From positions 930,001-994,000 of the forward strand of contig NZ_CP058215.1 in the NCBI RefSeq assembly GCF_013388255.1: a stretch of 64,000 nucleotides of DNA, written 5' to 3'. Below the pieces are notes generated by a model. It saw only the letters and a list, made by a program, of their open reading frames with translations, was not told where the DNA came from and made no database searches. This stretch comes from Methanolobus zinderi. GTDB taxonomy: Archaea > Halobacteriota > Methanosarcinia > Methanosarcinales > Methanosarcinaceae. The position numbers and the translations under genes were made by a program. Shown here piece by piece: positions 34,973 through 45,469 of this stretch. The stretch's first letter is position 1; every line of letters begins with the position of its first letter.

Positions 34973-35812
34973 TTATTCGTATTCAAGCTGAAGACCACAA
35001 CCCACTTCTTTCAGATCACAGACCTCTGACAATGCTATCTTCGATCCAAGGTCTGTACAATGACATGCATGAACTTCCCTGATGTTGAGTTTTTGGAAGT
35101 AGTCTATTATTCCTTTGATCTTTTTCTCAGGAGGATTGAGTAAATGGAAACCTCCTATAATGTCAGCTATCCTTTCTTCATCGCAAAGTTCCTTTGCATA
35201 CTCAACGATATTGCAGATGCCTGAATGGGAGCAGCCTGTAACGATAACCAGACCCTTTTCTGTTATTATTGCAAGTGCGGTATCGTCAAGTAGATCGTCT
35301 TCGGTTTTCTTTCCACCGATATTGATCTTGCTTTCGAGTGGATCGTGTTCAAAATCAAATCTCCGGGGTATTTCCCCGAGAAATACCACATTCTCCGTTA
35401 TCCACCGGGGTCCGTTGCTGAGCTGGAATTTGAAAACCTTTGAGAGCCTGTCAGGTGATATGAGGGTTCCTATCTCCTGCATTCCGGAATCTGTTCTGCT
35501 GTTGAATATCAATGGGTGAGCGATCAGGTCAGGTTCTGAATGGTCCAGTCCTTCCATCCTTGCTTCGGTGTATAATCTGATAAGAGGATCAAGTCCCCAT
35601 GTATGGTCAAGGTGGGCGTGGGATAATACAATATGGTCAAGTCCCAGAATATCGATGTTCATCTTCTCTGCATTGCGGATAAATGCATCCGAGTATCCTG
35701 TATCAAAAAGTATCTTCTTTCCGTCTGCTTCTATAAAGTAGGAAACGGCAGGTTCGCCTGTTAAGTAACGATCAATCAGTGTATTGTTATCTACGAGCAC
35801 GGTTAATTTCAT
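34973..35812 (-). CDS. Metallo-beta-lactamase fold hydrolase, MJ0301/RFA-P synthase-like
   Basis: 279 residues. Zinc motif SHAHLDHTWG (His65, His67, Asp69, His70), then TGCSHSGICNIVEYA and a late HACHCTD. This layout is like the MJ0301-type MBL enzymes annotated as 7,8-dihydropterin-6-methyl-4-(ribofuranosyl)aminobenzene-phosphate synthase, involved in methanopterin metabolism, but the assignment across this family is loose. It lies 60 bp downstream of thiC on the same strand and may be co-transcribed. Confidence 0.82.
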   Translation of the reverse strand: MKLTVLVDNNTLIDRYLTGEPAVSYFIEADGKKILFDTGYSDAFIRNAEKMNIDILGLDHIVLSHAHLDHTWGLDPLIRLYTEARMEGLDHSEPDLIAHPLIFNSRTDSGMQEIGTLISPDRLSKVFKFQLSNGPRWITENVVFLGEIPRRFDFEHDPLESKINIGGKKTEDDLLDDTALAIITEKGLVIVTGCSHSGICNIVEYAKELCDEERIADIIGGFHLLNPPEKKIKGIIDYFQKLNIREVHACHCTDLGSKIALSEVCDLKEVGCGLQLEYE

Positions 35813-35872
35813 GCCTGAAGATAAGGTCTGAATGATAAAAAAGTTTCATTTCAGGAAGATAGTGACCTGATG

Positions 35873-37156
35873 TCACTCTTCCTTCTCTTCCTCAAGTGCC
35901 TTGCTGACGATCTTCATGGCGCAGAGGTCACCGCACATGGAGCATGCTTCACTTCCGGTGTTCCTGCTGTCCCTTATTTTCGTAGCCTTCTCACCGTCGA
36001 TTGCAAGCTCGAACTGTGTGTCCCAGTCAAGGTTCTTACGTGCATGTGCCATCTTGTTATCTACGGCCCTTGCACGTTCTTTCTGTCCTTCCTTTGTCAG
36101 GTCTGCCGCGTGGGCAGCAATTCTTGTAACTATGGTACCTTCACGGATGTCGTCCTTTGTCGGGAGTGCCAGATGTTCGGCAGGTGTTGTCATGCACAGG
36201 AAATCAGCCCCGCACATGCCTGCAAAAGTACCTCCGATGGCACCGGTGATATGGTCATATCCGGGGGCAATGTCGGTTACAAGAGGGCCTAGCAGGTAGA
36301 GAGGTGCGTCATCGCAGAGATTCTTCATGCCCTTCACGCTCAATTCGATCTCATCGATGGGTACATGTCCTGGACCTTCCACAAAGCACTGGATATTGGC
36401 TTCGCGTGTGCGTCTTACAAGTTCTCCAAGGGTGATGAACTCCATGAAGGAAGGTCCGTCGGATGCGTCATGAATACATCCGGGTCTCATACCGTCGCCA
36501 AGGCTGATTGCCATGTCATATTCCTTTGCGATCTCCAGCAGGTAATCATATTCCGCATAGAAAGGATTGTCCTCTCCGTTATGCAGCATCCAGGCAAGGG
36601 TAAATGATCCGCCACGGCTGACGATGTCAGTTATCCTGTTACCCTGCCTTATTCTCTTCATGGCATCCTGGTTCACTGCCGCGTGTATGGTGACAAAGTC
36701 GATACCATCCTTTGCATGTTTGCGTACTGCATTGAACATGTCATCAGATGTCATATCCACAACAGTCTTCTGCGTGGCTGCGGCCTGATAGATTGGAACC
36801 GAGCCTATGGGGATGTCCACTGCATCCATTATCTTCTTTCTTATAAGGTCAAGGTCCCCCCCGGTGGACAGGTCCATGAGCGCATCGGCGCCGAAGGCCT
36901 CTGCAGTCTTTGCTTTTTCCACTTCCTCCTCAATGTTAATGTAATCACGTGATGTACCAATATTGGCATTTATCTTGGTGCTTAGGTATTTTCCTATACC
37001 TACGACCCTGCAATCCCTGGCAGGGTTATTGGGGATACTTATGAGTCCCTTCGCAACACACGAGCAGATGGTCTTAGCATCAATGCCTTCATCCCTGGCA
37101 ACGGCTCCCATCTGGGGTGTGATGATCCCTCGTTTTGCATCTTCCATTAATGTCAT
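35873..37156 (-). CDS. thiC: Phosphomethylpyrimidine synthase ThiC
   Basis: 427 residues. A radical SAM enzyme that converts AIR to HMP phosphate for thiamine. Seen: [52 protein letters not shown], and the C-terminal iron-sulfur motif [16 protein letters not shown] stands 6 nt before the ATG. The promoter TATA sits only about 60 nt upstream, leaving a leader of about 30 nt, too short for a TPP riboswitch; control, if any, should be by a DNA-binding protein. Confidence 0.96.
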   Translation of the reverse strand: MTLMEDAKRGIITPQMGAVARDEGIDAKTICSCVAKGLISIPNNPARDCRVVGIGKYLSTKINANIGTSRDYINIEEEVEKAKTAEAFGADALMDLSTGGDLDLIRKKIMDAVDIPIGSVPIYQAAATQKTVVDMTSDDMFNAVRKHAKDGIDFVTIHAAVNQDAMKRIRQGNRITDIVSRGGSFTLAWMLHNGEDNPFYAEYDYLLEIAKEYDMAISLGDGMRPGCIHDASDGPSFMEFITLGELVRRTREANIQCFVEGPGHVPIDEIELSVKGMKNLCDDAPLYLLGPLVTDIAPGYDHITGAIGGTFAGMCGADFLCMTTPAEHLALPTKDDIREGTIVTRIAAHAADLTKEGQKERARAVDNKMAHARKNLDWDTQFELAIDGEKATKIRDSRNTGSEACSMCGDLCAMKIVSKALEEEKEE

Positions 37157-37207
37157 TAATTACTCCTTCGCTACTGCGTCTGTTATGGGCTGCAGATATT
37201 ATCTGAG

Positions 37208-37233
37208 TATATATATATGTTTCACAAATGTGA
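37208..37233 (-). promoter_or_regulatory. thiC promoter with TCACA-TT-TGTGA dyad
   Basis: On the minus strand TCACATTTGTGA (37222-37233), a 5-bp inverted repeat with 2-nt gap, abuts the TATA-like ACATATATATATAC (37208-37221). The place is right for an activator or repressor site next to the TATA/BRE element. Confidence 0.45.
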
Positions 37234-37312
37234 TGTAGATTATCATTGCGGCATGATTACTTTCACCCCGCAGGCTCAATTCTTATCTATAATCAATGCA
37301 TAGGAGTCCAGC

Positions 37313-39637
37313 ATGTCGATAGTCGTATTCACGGAAAAGAACAAAGCAGCAGCACAGATAGCTGGAATCCTGAGTGAGGGTGGTTTTAATCGTGCATCGA
37401 TAGATGGCATTCCCGTGTACGACTTCAAAAAAAACGGGAAGGAATGGAGAATAATGGGGCTTTCCGGCCACATTATGGGATATGATTTTCCGCCGGAATA
37501 CAGTAACTGGAGGGAATGCGATCCTGCTGTGCTCCTTGATACTGACCCTGTAAAGAATGTATTGAAGAAACCATATGCCACCGCGATATCCAGACTTGCG
37601 GGCCAGGCAGATGAACTCATCCTTGCATGTGACTTTGACAGGGAAGGGGAGAATATAGGTTTTGAGGCAAAGTCCATTGCGGAAAAGTCTTCCAGAGCTC
37701 CTGTGAAAAGGGCACGTTTCTCCTCACTGTCCGCAAGTGAGATCAAGAAGGCATTCGGCAACCTTGTGGAACCCAACGAAAATCTTGCAATGTCCGCTGA
37801 GGCACGTCAGATACTCGATCTTAAGATGGGTGCTGCCTTCACAAGATTCATGACGCTTTCTGTGCGGGAGCATGCACGGACAAAAGGAATAATTTCCATC
37901 GGTCCCTGTCAGACCCCGACCTGCGGATTTGTTTATGAACGTGAACGGCTGATACGTGATTTCAAAGCAAAGGATTTCTGGAAGATCGAAGGGATATTTT
38001 CCCACTCAGCAAAGGATTTCAAAGGGACTCATCGAGCCGGTAATATCACTGAGAAGGCAAAGGCCGACGAGATCTTCAAACGTATAAAGGACTGCAAGAA
38101 GGGAACCGTGGCAAAGAAGCGCGAGAAGGAGTCCGCAGTGAATCCTCCCTATCCGCTGAACACCACCGAGTTTCTCAAACGGGCTTCCAAGTACTTGGGT
38201 ATAAGCCCTGAGACCGCCCTTGAGGTTGCAGAGCAGTTATATCTTGCAGGTTTTACGAGCTATCCCAGGACAGAGACGAACAAGTATGCCGATGATTTTG
38301 ATTTTAAGACAATACTGGTGGGCTTTTCCTCGGGTGAGTTCAGAGAACAGGTAATGGATATACTTTCCCGGTCACAGATTAAAAGCAGGAATGGAACTAA
38401 GGACGGTCATGACCATCCTCCTATCTATCCTATCAGGGCCGCAGGCAGGCAGGAGATCGAGAAAAGTGTCAGGATGCCTGATGCCTGGAAGGTTTACGAT
38501 CTCATTGTCCGACACTTCATTGCTAACCTGATGCCTCCTGCCATATTTGACAAGACCCGCCTTGAGGTACATGTCAGGGGTGAGATTTTCGATGCCACGG
38601 GTTCTATACTGAAGGATGCAGGCTGGCTTGCTGTATATCCATTCGAAAATAAGAATGATAAGCTTCTACCGAATTTGGAACTGAATGACGAGGTTGATGT
38701 TAAGAAATTAAGCAATACCAGGTCCAAGACAAGTCCTCCCAAGCGGCTTACAGAAGCCGAGCTTCTCACACTGATGGATAAGAACGGTATCGGTACCAAG
38801 GCAACAGCTCCGTCTCATATAGAAACCAATAAAAAACGCGGCTATTTCGAGACCAAGGGAAAAACAATTGCAATCCTGGATACGGGCTTTACTCTTATGG
38901 AATCACTGGATTCGAGTGTGCCGATACTTGTAAAACCTGATATCCGTGCTCGTATCGAAGCGCTGATACAGGATGTTGAGGACGGGAAGAAAAGCTTTGA
39001 CAGCACATTGGAGGAAGGCTCACATCTCATAAGAGAAATGTACTCCCAGCTCAGGTCGGGTAAGGAACAGATAGTTACGAAACTGGCCGGAACGATAACT
39101 GATGAGAGTATTGCTGCGGATAAAAAGAATTTCGTGGGGGAATGTCCGGAGTGCGGGCGTATGCTTCGTATTGTAAGGACTGACAAAGGCAGGTTTGTTG
39201 GCTGCAGTGGATATCCCTCCTGCAAGAATACCTATCCTCTTCCGAAAAAAGGTGCTCTTAATGTACTGCGGTCAAAGCAGTGTGAAAAGGAAGGTGTTGC
39301 CGTGATCAAAGTCGGAAACAAGTACCACTGGTCTGTTGGCATGGGTCCGTGTTTTACATGCGATTCCGAAAAAAAGTGTTTCCCGCCTGAGGTGATCGGA
39401 ACGTGTCCGAAATGTGATGGGTCAATGTTCATAATCACTACCAAGGATACAAGATTTCTGGCGTGTACTGAAAGGTGTGGCTATACCCAGTCCCTGCCAA
39501 AGGAAGGCAGGCTTACTGTTAAGGGAAAATGTAAGCATTGTGACTGGAAACAGATTCGTGTCAAGCCAAAAGAAAAGGATGCAAATGAGTTCTGTATTAA
39601 TCTCAGGTGTTCATCCAGAAAGTCAAATTCCGGATAA
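37313..39637 (+). CDS. topA: DNA topoisomerase I (type IA)
   Basis: 774 residues. Relaxes negatively supercoiled DNA. TOPRIM domain with ACDFDREGEN (105-114), active-site Tyr317 in GFTSYPRTET, and GPCQTPTCGFV. The C-terminus carries several Cys4 zinc ribbons: CPECGRML with CSGYPSC, CEKEG with CFTC, CPKCDGSM with CTERC, and CKHCDW with C-x5-C. AGGAGT lies 5 nt before the ATG. It is divergent from thiC. Confidence 0.95.
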   Translation: MSIVVFTEKNKAAAQIAGILSEGGFNRASIDGIPVYDFKKNGKEWRIMGLSGHIMGYDFPPEYSNWRECDPAVLLDTDPVKNVLKKPYATAISRLAGQADELILACDFDREGENIGFEAKSIAEKSSRAPVKRARFSSLSASEIKKAFGNLVEPNENLAMSAEARQILDLKMGAAFTRFMTLSVREHARTKGIISIGPCQTPTCGFVYERERLIRDFKAKDFWKIEGIFSHSAKDFKGTHRAGNITEKAKADEIFKRIKDCKKGTVAKKREKESAVNPPYPLNTTEFLKRASKYLGISPETALEVAEQLYLAGFTSYPRTETNKYADDFDFKTILVGFSSGEFREQVMDILSRSQIKSRNGTKDGHDHPPIYPIRAAGRQEIEKSVRMPDAWKVYDLIVRHFIANLMPPAIFDKTRLEVHVRGEIFDATGSILKDAGWLAVYPFENKNDKLLPNLELNDEVDVKKLSNTRSKTSPPKRLTEAELLTLMDKNGIGTKATAPSHIETNKKRGYFETKGKTIAILDTGFTLMESLDSSVPILVKPDIRARIEALIQDVEDGKKSFDSTLEEGSHLIREMYSQLRSGKEQIVTKLAGTITDESIAADKKNFVGECPECGRMLRIVRTDKGRFVGCSGYPSCKNTYPLPKKGALNVLRSKQCEKEGVAVIKVGNKYHWSVGMGPCFTCDSEKKCFPPEVIGTCPKCDGSMFIITTKDTRFLACTERCGYTQSLPKEGRLTVKGKCKHCDWKQIRVKPKEKDANEFCINLRCSSRKSNSG

Positions 39638-39828
39638 TCAAGCAAATTTGATTTGCGTACAAATCAAGCAGTCTTGAATTAGCCGGATTTTGACAAATGC
39701 TTATATAGAAGAAAAAACATTCTAGCAATTAGAGGCGAAGATAAAATAAGACCAGATAACTACCCAGTCCTTTTGGTCGTGTCTACTAAACCTCCAATCA
39801 CATTCATTAACTATCTATCTTCGTCTCC

Positions 39829-40362
39829 CTACCTCCAGTTTTTCTCACAATTTTCTTCATAACAGATATCTTTGAGATTTTTCCTTGGCTTTCTTGGCGA
39901 GCTGTCGCTACCCTTTGCAGGATGTCCGATCGCAATTACTGCCATAAGCTCCAGTGATTCGGGACAACTCAGAATCAAGTTAACTTTCTCTTCCTGGTTG
40001 AGTATCTCTCCCAGCCAGACAGCTCCGAGCCCCAGGTCACAGCAGGCAAGCAACATGTTCTGAATGGCTGCACCAATGGCCTGTACGTCCTTTGTATGAT
40101 TGTACATGGTTTCCCGGTCTAGGAATACCGCTATCAGGAGAGGTGCGCTTCTGATCACCTTTGCATAGTGGGTACATCCCTCCAGCTTTTCCATGGTCTC
40201 CTCGTTCTGGATCACCATGAATTTCCATGGCTGGTTGTTCAGTCCCGAGGGCGCCCACCTTGCGGTATTAAGTATTCTCTCTATATCCTCACGACTTACC
40301 TTCTCATCTGTGAATTCTCTGATACTTCTTCTTGAGAGTATTGTGTCTATAGTTGCTGGCAG
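39829..40362 (-). CDS. Nitroreductase family FMN oxidoreductase, probable CTG start
   Basis: A 177-residue protein from CTG 40362. Typical nitroreductase: SRRSIREF (FMN phosphate site), RWAPSGLNNQPWKF, GAAIQNMLLACCDLGLGAVWLG, ending with a Cys-containing tail. A TTG at 40386 would be the first ordinary start, but the consensus ribosome binding site GGAGGT (40368-40373) lies inside that extension and 5 nt before CTG 40362. Starting there puts RRSIREF at residue 10, just where homologues have it. It sits 85 bp downstream of ilvC on the same strand. The substrate is unknown. Confidence 0.88.
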   Translation of the reverse strand: MPATIDTILSRRSIREFTDEKVSREDIERILNTARWAPSGLNNQPWKFMVIQNEETMEKLEGCTHYAKVIRSAPLLIAVFLDRETMYNHTKDVQAIGAAIQNMLLACCDLGLGAVWLGEILNQEEKVNLILSCPESLELMAVIAIGHPAKGSDSSPRKPRKNLKDICYEENCEKNWR

Positions 40363-40447
40363 TTGAATACCTCCGGTTAGTTGCAATAAGCTATTGTAAC
40401 AATTTATTGTAAGGTAAGGAATAAAAAAGGTGTGTAGACCATCTGGT

Positions 40448-41455
40448 CTACTTTTCGTTCAGTTCGCTGTTCAGCCAGGGCATCTTTGCTCTGATCTGTT
40501 TACCGACGACCTCAACAGGGTGCTCCCTGTCCTGTCTTTCCATGGCAGTGAGTACTGGCCTGTTTGCCTTGCCCTCGAGTACGAATTCACGTGCAAACTC
40601 ACCATTCTGTATTCTATCAAGTGCCTCGTACATTGCTTCCCTGGAAAGCTCGTTGATGACCTTCGGACCTACTGTCATACCACCGTATTCTGCGGTATTG
40701 GATACTGAGTACCACATCTTGTCAAGTCCGCCTTCATGGATCAGGTCCACAATGAGCTTGAGCTCGTGACAGGTCTCAAAATATGCCATCTCAGGCTGGT
40801 AGCCGGCTTCGACAAGCACCTCGAAAGAGGTCTTAATGAGTGATGCCACACCTCCACAGAGGTCTACCTGCTCTCCGAAGAGATCGGTCTCTGTTTCCTC
40901 GCGGAAAGTTGTCTCGTATACGCCTGCACGGGTACATCCGACACCTCTTGCGTGGGCAAGTGCCATCTGCTTTGCATTGCCGCTTGCATCCTGGAATACT
41001 GCTATGAGGCCAGGTACTCCCGCACCGTCCTTGTAGGTCCTTCTGACAAGGTGTCCGGGGCTCTTCGGAGCTACCATGTAAACATCAATGTCTTCCTGTG
41101 GCCTGATCTGATTGTAGTGGATGTTGAAACCGTGTGAGAACACGATTGCATTACCTGCCTCAAGACCGGGTTCGATCTCACTGTAGTATACCTGTGACTG
41201 TACTTCATCGGGCAGGAGTATCTGTACGACGTCCGCAGCCTTTGCAGCCTCGGCAACTGTCATGACCTTGAGGCCATCGTCCTCTGCCTGCTTCCATCTC
41301 TTGCTTCCCTTTCTCAGACCGATCACAACATCCAGTCCGGAGTCGTGCAGGTTCTGGGCCTGTGCATGCCCCTGGCTTCCGTAACCCATCACTGCGATCT
41401 TTTTACCTTTCAGAACATCAAGGTCAGCATCGCTATCATAATACATTTGTGCCAT
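40448..41455 (-). CDS. ilvC: Ketol-acid reductoisomerase
   Basis: 335 residues, class I short form. Converts acetolactate or acetohydroxybutyrate to the dihydroxy acid for valine and isoleucine. Rossmann motif [15 protein letters not shown] (residues 22-36), then [10 protein letters not shown], and the Mg-binding C-terminal domain with [12 protein letters not shown] and [14 protein letters not shown]-like [15 protein letters not shown]. It follows ilvN by 65 bp in the branched-chain amino acid run. Confidence 0.97.
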   Translation of the reverse strand: MAQMYYDSDADLDVLKGKKIAVMGYGSQGHAQAQNLHDSGLDVVIGLRKGSKRWKQAEDDGLKVMTVAEAAKAADVVQILLPDEVQSQVYYSEIEPGLEAGNAIVFSHGFNIHYNQIRPQEDIDVYMVAPKSPGHLVRRTYKDGAGVPGLIAVFQDASGNAKQMALAHARGVGCTRAGVYETTFREETETDLFGEQVDLCGGVASLIKTSFEVLVEAGYQPEMAYFETCHELKLIVDLIHEGGLDKMWYSVSNTAEYGGMTVGPKVINELSREAMYEALDRIQNGEFAREFVLEGKANRPVLTAMERQDREHPVEVVGKQIRAKMPWLNSELNEK

Positions 41456-41520
41456 TGTCTAGTACCTCTTATAATAATCTAAATATTTTTCCTATGGAAA
41501 GATTTGATGTTAATCTACTT

Positions 41521-42012
41521 TCAGCTTGAAACACCTTTCGCCCCTCTTCTCAGGGCGACCTTGCCGGTCCTGACCATTTCCCTGATCCCGAAGGGACGCA
41601 ATAGCTGCTCGATGGCATCTATCTTTGATTCATCGCCTGTAACTTCTATTATCACGGATCTTGGAGCAACATCGATGATCCTTGCGCGGAAGATGTCCGC
41701 GATCTGCATGATCTCCGAGCGGTTGCTGACGTCAGAACTTACCTTGAAGAGAGCAAGCTCCCTTTCCACCGTTTCTTCGGATTTGAGGTCAGTGACCCTT
41801 ATCACATCGATGAGTTTGTTGAGCTGCTTTGTGACCTGTTCTAAGACCTCGTCATCGCCTCTTACCACAATGGTCATGCGGGAGATGGTGGGGTCTTCAG
41901 TGACTCCCACTGTCAGGCTGTCAATGTTGTAACCTCTTCTTGAGAACATACCTGCGACTCTTGTGAGTACACCGTGCTTGTTCTCAACCAGAACTGAAAG
42001 TGTGTGTCTCAT
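41521..42012 (-). CDS. ilvN: Acetolactate synthase small (regulatory) subunit
   Basis: 163 residues. N-terminal ACT domain ([31 protein letters not shown], read in parts) for valine feedback, then the C-terminal regulatory domain ending at [11 protein letters not shown]. Its ATG overlaps the ilvB stop by 4 bp, fitting subunit coupling. Confidence 0.97.
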   Translation of the reverse strand: MRHTLSVLVENKHGVLTRVAGMFSRRGYNIDSLTVGVTEDPTISRMTIVVRGDDEVLEQVTKQLNKLIDVIRVTDLKSEETVERELALFKVSSDVSNRSEIMQIADIFRARIIDVAPRSVIIEVTGDESKIDAIEQLLRPFGIREMVRTGKVALRRGAKGVSS

Positions 42013-43706
42013 TCTTTCCTCTCCAGGTCAAGTATTTCGTTTATTGCAGCGCCGGCAGGTACCATCGGTGAGACATTCTCTTCACATTCGACTACAAAAT
42101 CGATCACAGTTGGTCTGCCGGATGCGATTGCCTCTTCTATCGCAGGTCGCACTTCGTCGCGTTTGGTTGCCCGCAGTCCCAGCGCTCCGTAGGCTTCGGC
42201 AAGTTTCACAAAATCAACGCTGTCCTGTATGCATGTTGAAGAGTATCTCCTGTCAAAGAACAACTCCTGCCACTGCCTGACCATCCCGAGATATCCATTG
42301 TTGAATATTGCTATTATTACCGGAATGTTCTCCTGGACTACCGTGGCCAGCTCCTGGGAGTTCATCTGGAAGGAGCCATCTCCGGAAACATCAAAAACAA
42401 CCTTGTCGGGCTTGCCCAGTTTTGCTCCTATGGATGCCGGAAAACCGTATCCCATGGTTCCGAGTCCGCCTGAGGATATGAAAGTTCTTGGTTCTTTGTA
42501 CCTGAAGTACTGTGCAGCCCACATCTGGTGCTGTCCGACCTCTGTAACGATAATTGCATCCTCGCAGGCTTCTTTTATCTGCTCGATGATATACTGGGGC
42601 TTGATCCCATCGCATGTTGCAGGTTCGATGTAGTGCAGTGGATATTGTTTCTTCCAGTACTCGATCTTTTTAAGCCACTCTTCAGACTGTGATTTTTCAG
42701 CATATTTGAGAAGATTGGTGAGTATCCCTTTTGCATCGCCGACTATTGGGATGTCAACTTTTACATTCTTTGATATCTCTGCAGGATCGATGTCAATGTG
42801 GATTATCTTTGCGTTTGCAGCAAAGGACTTGAGCTTTCCTGTAACCCTGTCATCAAACCTTACACCCACTGCAATGATCAGGTCTGATTCCTGGATGGCA
42901 TAATTAGCATATTTGGAACCGTGCATTCCGGGCATACCTATGAACAGAGAATGATTTCCCGGGAATCCTCCCATGCCGGTAAGTGTCGTGGTAACAGGTG
43001 CCTGGATCTTCTCAGCAAGCTCTTTGAGCTCTCCTGCGGCATCGGAACTAATGACTCCTCCGCCTGCATATATCACGGGGTTCTCTGACTTCTTGATCTC
43101 GGCTGCAGCTTTCTTTATCTGCTGGAGATTGCCGCGATAGGTGGGGTTGTATCCGCGAAGCTCCACCTTATCGGGATAATAGAACTCTATTTCCTCGGTG
43201 GTAATGTCTTTGGGAAGGTCGACCAGAACCGGTCCGGGTCTGCCGGTGGATGCGATGTGGAATGCCTCCTTGATGATGCGGGGCAGCTCTTTTGCATCCT
43301 GTACAAGGTAATTGTGTTTGGTAATCGGCATTGTGATGCCGGTTATGTTTGCTTCCTGGAAGGCATCGTTGCCTATCAGTGAACTGGGCACCTGGCCGGT
43401 AAATGCTACCATTGGTATTGAGTCCATGTAGGCATTGGCAATACCCGTGACAAGGTTTGTTGCACCGGGTCCTGAAGTTGCTATACATACACCAGTCTTG
43501 CCGGTCGCTCTTGCATAACCCTCTGCAGCATGGGCAGCAGCCTGTTCATGGCGTACCAGCACATGCCGGATATCCGAGTCATAAAGTGCGTCATAAATGG
43601 GAAGCAGGACACCTCCCGGGTATCCGAAGATAGTATCAACGCCTTCCCTGTACAGGCACTCGATGAGGGCTCTGGCGCCTGTCATTTTTCCAGTTGATTC
43701 TTTCAT
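42009..43706 (-). CDS. ilvB: Acetolactate synthase large (catalytic) subunit
   Basis: 565 residues, TPP- and FAD-dependent. Condenses pyruvate to acetolactate or with 2-oxobutyrate. N-terminal [21 protein letters not shown] and [14 protein letters not shown] (catalytic Glu), FAD region [18 protein letters not shown], and TPP motif [17 protein letters not shown] with [12 protein letters not shown]. It follows the cimA/leuA gene by 51 bp. Confidence 0.97.
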   Translation of the reverse strand: MKESTGKMTGARALIECLYREGVDTIFGYPGGVLLPIYDALYDSDIRHVLVRHEQAAAHAAEGYARATGKTGVCIATSGPGATNLVTGIANAYMDSIPMVAFTGQVPSSLIGNDAFQEANITGITMPITKHNYLVQDAKELPRIIKEAFHIASTGRPGPVLVDLPKDITTEEIEFYYPDKVELRGYNPTYRGNLQQIKKAAAEIKKSENPVIYAGGGVISSDAAGELKELAEKIQAPVTTTLTGMGGFPGNHSLFIGMPGMHGSKYANYAIQESDLIIAVGVRFDDRVTGKLKSFAANAKIIHIDIDPAEISKNVKVDIPIVGDAKGILTNLLKYAEKSQSEEWLKKIEYWKKQYPLHYIEPATCDGIKPQYIIEQIKEACEDAIIVTEVGQHQMWAAQYFRYKEPRTFISSGGLGTMGYGFPASIGAKLGKPDKVVFDVSGDGSFQMNSQELATVVQENIPVIIAIFNNGYLGMVRQWQELFFDRRYSSTCIQDSVDFVKLAEAYGALGLRATKRDEVRPAIEEAIASGRPTVIDFVVECEENVSPMVPAGAAINEILDLERKE

Positions 43707-43757
43707 ATAAATCCTCTGTATTATTTTTTAACTATTATGATCTGTGTGATACTTTGT

Positions 43758-45245
43758 TTATATAAGACGGTTTATTCCGTTCAGCATGGCCTCAACGGAT
43801 GCCATTACTATGTCAGTACGTGCTCCCCTTGATGTGACCATCTTCCCGTCCTTTGAGAGTTTTACAAGTACTTCTACCAGAGCATCTGTGCCACCACTGA
43901 TAGCATCTACATGATACTCTTCAAGCTGTACATCTCCAATACTTGCAACAGCCTTTCTGATACTGTCAACTGTTGCATCAACCGGTCCGTCTCCGATGCC
44001 TGCTTCCACAACCTCTCTGCCGTCTACTCTGAGCTTGACGGATGCGGTTGGAGTAACCCTGTTTCCGGAAACAACAGTGTATTCGTCCATGACGACCTTT
44101 GCTTCTCTCTGGATATTGAGTACGGTCTCGGCAATGGACTGCAGGTCAGCATCGGTTACCTTCTTACCGTGGTCTCCAAGTTCCTTCACACGGTCAAGTA
44201 TCTCGTGCAGCTGCATATCGTCAACATCGAATCCCATCTCTTTTAATGCAAGTGTAACTGAGCTCTTGCCTGCATGTTTGCCGAGTACGACCTTGCGTTC
44301 CCTGCCTATGATCTCAGGCTTGATGGGCTCGTATGTGGAAGTGTCTGCCAGCAGACCATGTACGTGAATGCCTGCTTCGTGGGTGAATGCATTTCCGCCT
44401 ATCAGTGACTTATTAGGTGCCACGGGTATGCCTGTCAGTCTGCTCACAAGCCTTGAGGCCTTGAAGATCTCTGTTGTATTAATGTCGGTCTTGCATTTAT
44501 ATAACCATTCGATGGTCATTACAACTTCTTCCAACGACGTATTACCGGACCGTTCCCCTATGCCGTTCATGGTCACGTGTGCCTGCTTTGCACCTGCCCT
44601 GAGGGCTGCGATGGTGTTGGAGGTCGCAAGTCCGAAGTCATCGTGACAGTGTATGCTCACAGGTGCGTTTACCGCAGAAGTGATATCTGTGAATATCTCT
44701 CCGGTCTTCTCAGGAACAAGCAAACCTACTGTATCACAGAAGCATAACCTGTCAGCTCCTGCATCTACTCCATCAGAGTATAATGATTTCAGGAATTCCA
44801 GATCAGCTCTTGAGGCATCCTCGCCACTGAGCTCCACGATAAGACCATGCTCCTTGGCATATTCGGTGGTTTCCATCGCCATCTTTCTTACGCTTTCTCT
44901 GTCCTTGCGTAATTTGACATTGATATGAAGGTCGGATACGGGTGCAACAAGGTGAATGGAATCCACATCACACTCAAGTGCATAGTCAACATCCTGCTTC
45001 ATGATCCTGCAGTAGCTGCAGATCTCTGCATCCAATCCTTCAGCTACCACTGCTCTGATGGATTCGCGCTCACCTTCGGATGTTATGGCAGATCCTGCCT
45101 CGATCACGTTCACACCAAGCTCATCAAGCTTTGTGGCAATTGCCACCTTATCCTCGCTGGTAAGTGCTACGCCTGGTGTCTGTTCGCCGTCTCTGAGAGT
45201 TGTGTCTAAAAACCGGACATTTTCAAATAATATAATCCCTCACAT
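43758..45245 (-). CDS. Alpha-isopropylmalate/citramalate synthase with disrupted start region
   Basis: HMGL-family acyltransferase (LeuA/CimA archaeal type); placed before ilvBNC it may feed isoleucine by the citramalate route. DTTLRDGEQTPG, VIEAGSA, SIHCHDDFG, GIGERSGNTSLEEVV, and the C-terminal regulatory domain are seen. The first ordinary in-frame start that stays open is GTG 45146, but this would lose DTTLRDGEQTPG, needed for metal binding and catalysis. The frame GIILFENVRFLDTTLRD continues upstream to TGA 45240-45242, directly preceded by ATG 45243-45245. Reading CGA for TGA would give a perfect start, MRGIILFENV. Either a nonsense change, a base error, or a start at ATT/ATA/TTA after GTGAGGG. 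Total 495 residues if intact, the normal length. Confidence 0.88.
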
Positions 45246-45253
45246 TTTCTTGT

Positions 45254-45307
45254 CTGTTATCCAATAACAGCTTACAGGGATATTACGAAGTGCTATATAT
45301 GTATAGC
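45254..45307 (-). promoter_or_regulatory. cimA/leuA-ilv operon promoter and leader dyads
   Basis: GCTATA and TATAGC (45292-45307) form a dyad around the TATA-like CATATATAG. Downstream, CTGTTAT-TGG-ATAACAG (45254-45270) is a perfect 7-bp inverted repeat just before the start region. Together they look like a regulated promoter with an operator or leader hairpin. Confidence 0.5.
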
Positions 45308-45386
45308 GATTAATCTATCACGATTTTACATGGGAGGGTGGACCTTTTGTGCAGAAGATTCAAGGTCCGTAATTTCTGCAACATCA

Positions 45387-45422
45387 GCAACGGACTGCGC
45401 CGCCTTCGGCGGTGTCGGTTGC
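45387..45422 (-). terminator. GC-rich hairpin after the M42 aminopeptidase gene
   Basis: A CCGCC-TTC-GGCGG core (45400-45412), extended by GCAAC/GTTGC outer arms with mismatches between, about 50 nt past the stop of the M42 peptidase. A very similar CCGCC-TTT-GGCGG core occurs at 51929. Confidence 0.5.
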
Positions 45423-45469
45423 ACTGTTTTGTTGTTCAATCAAAAAAAGTAAGGGAATTAATCCCCTGA

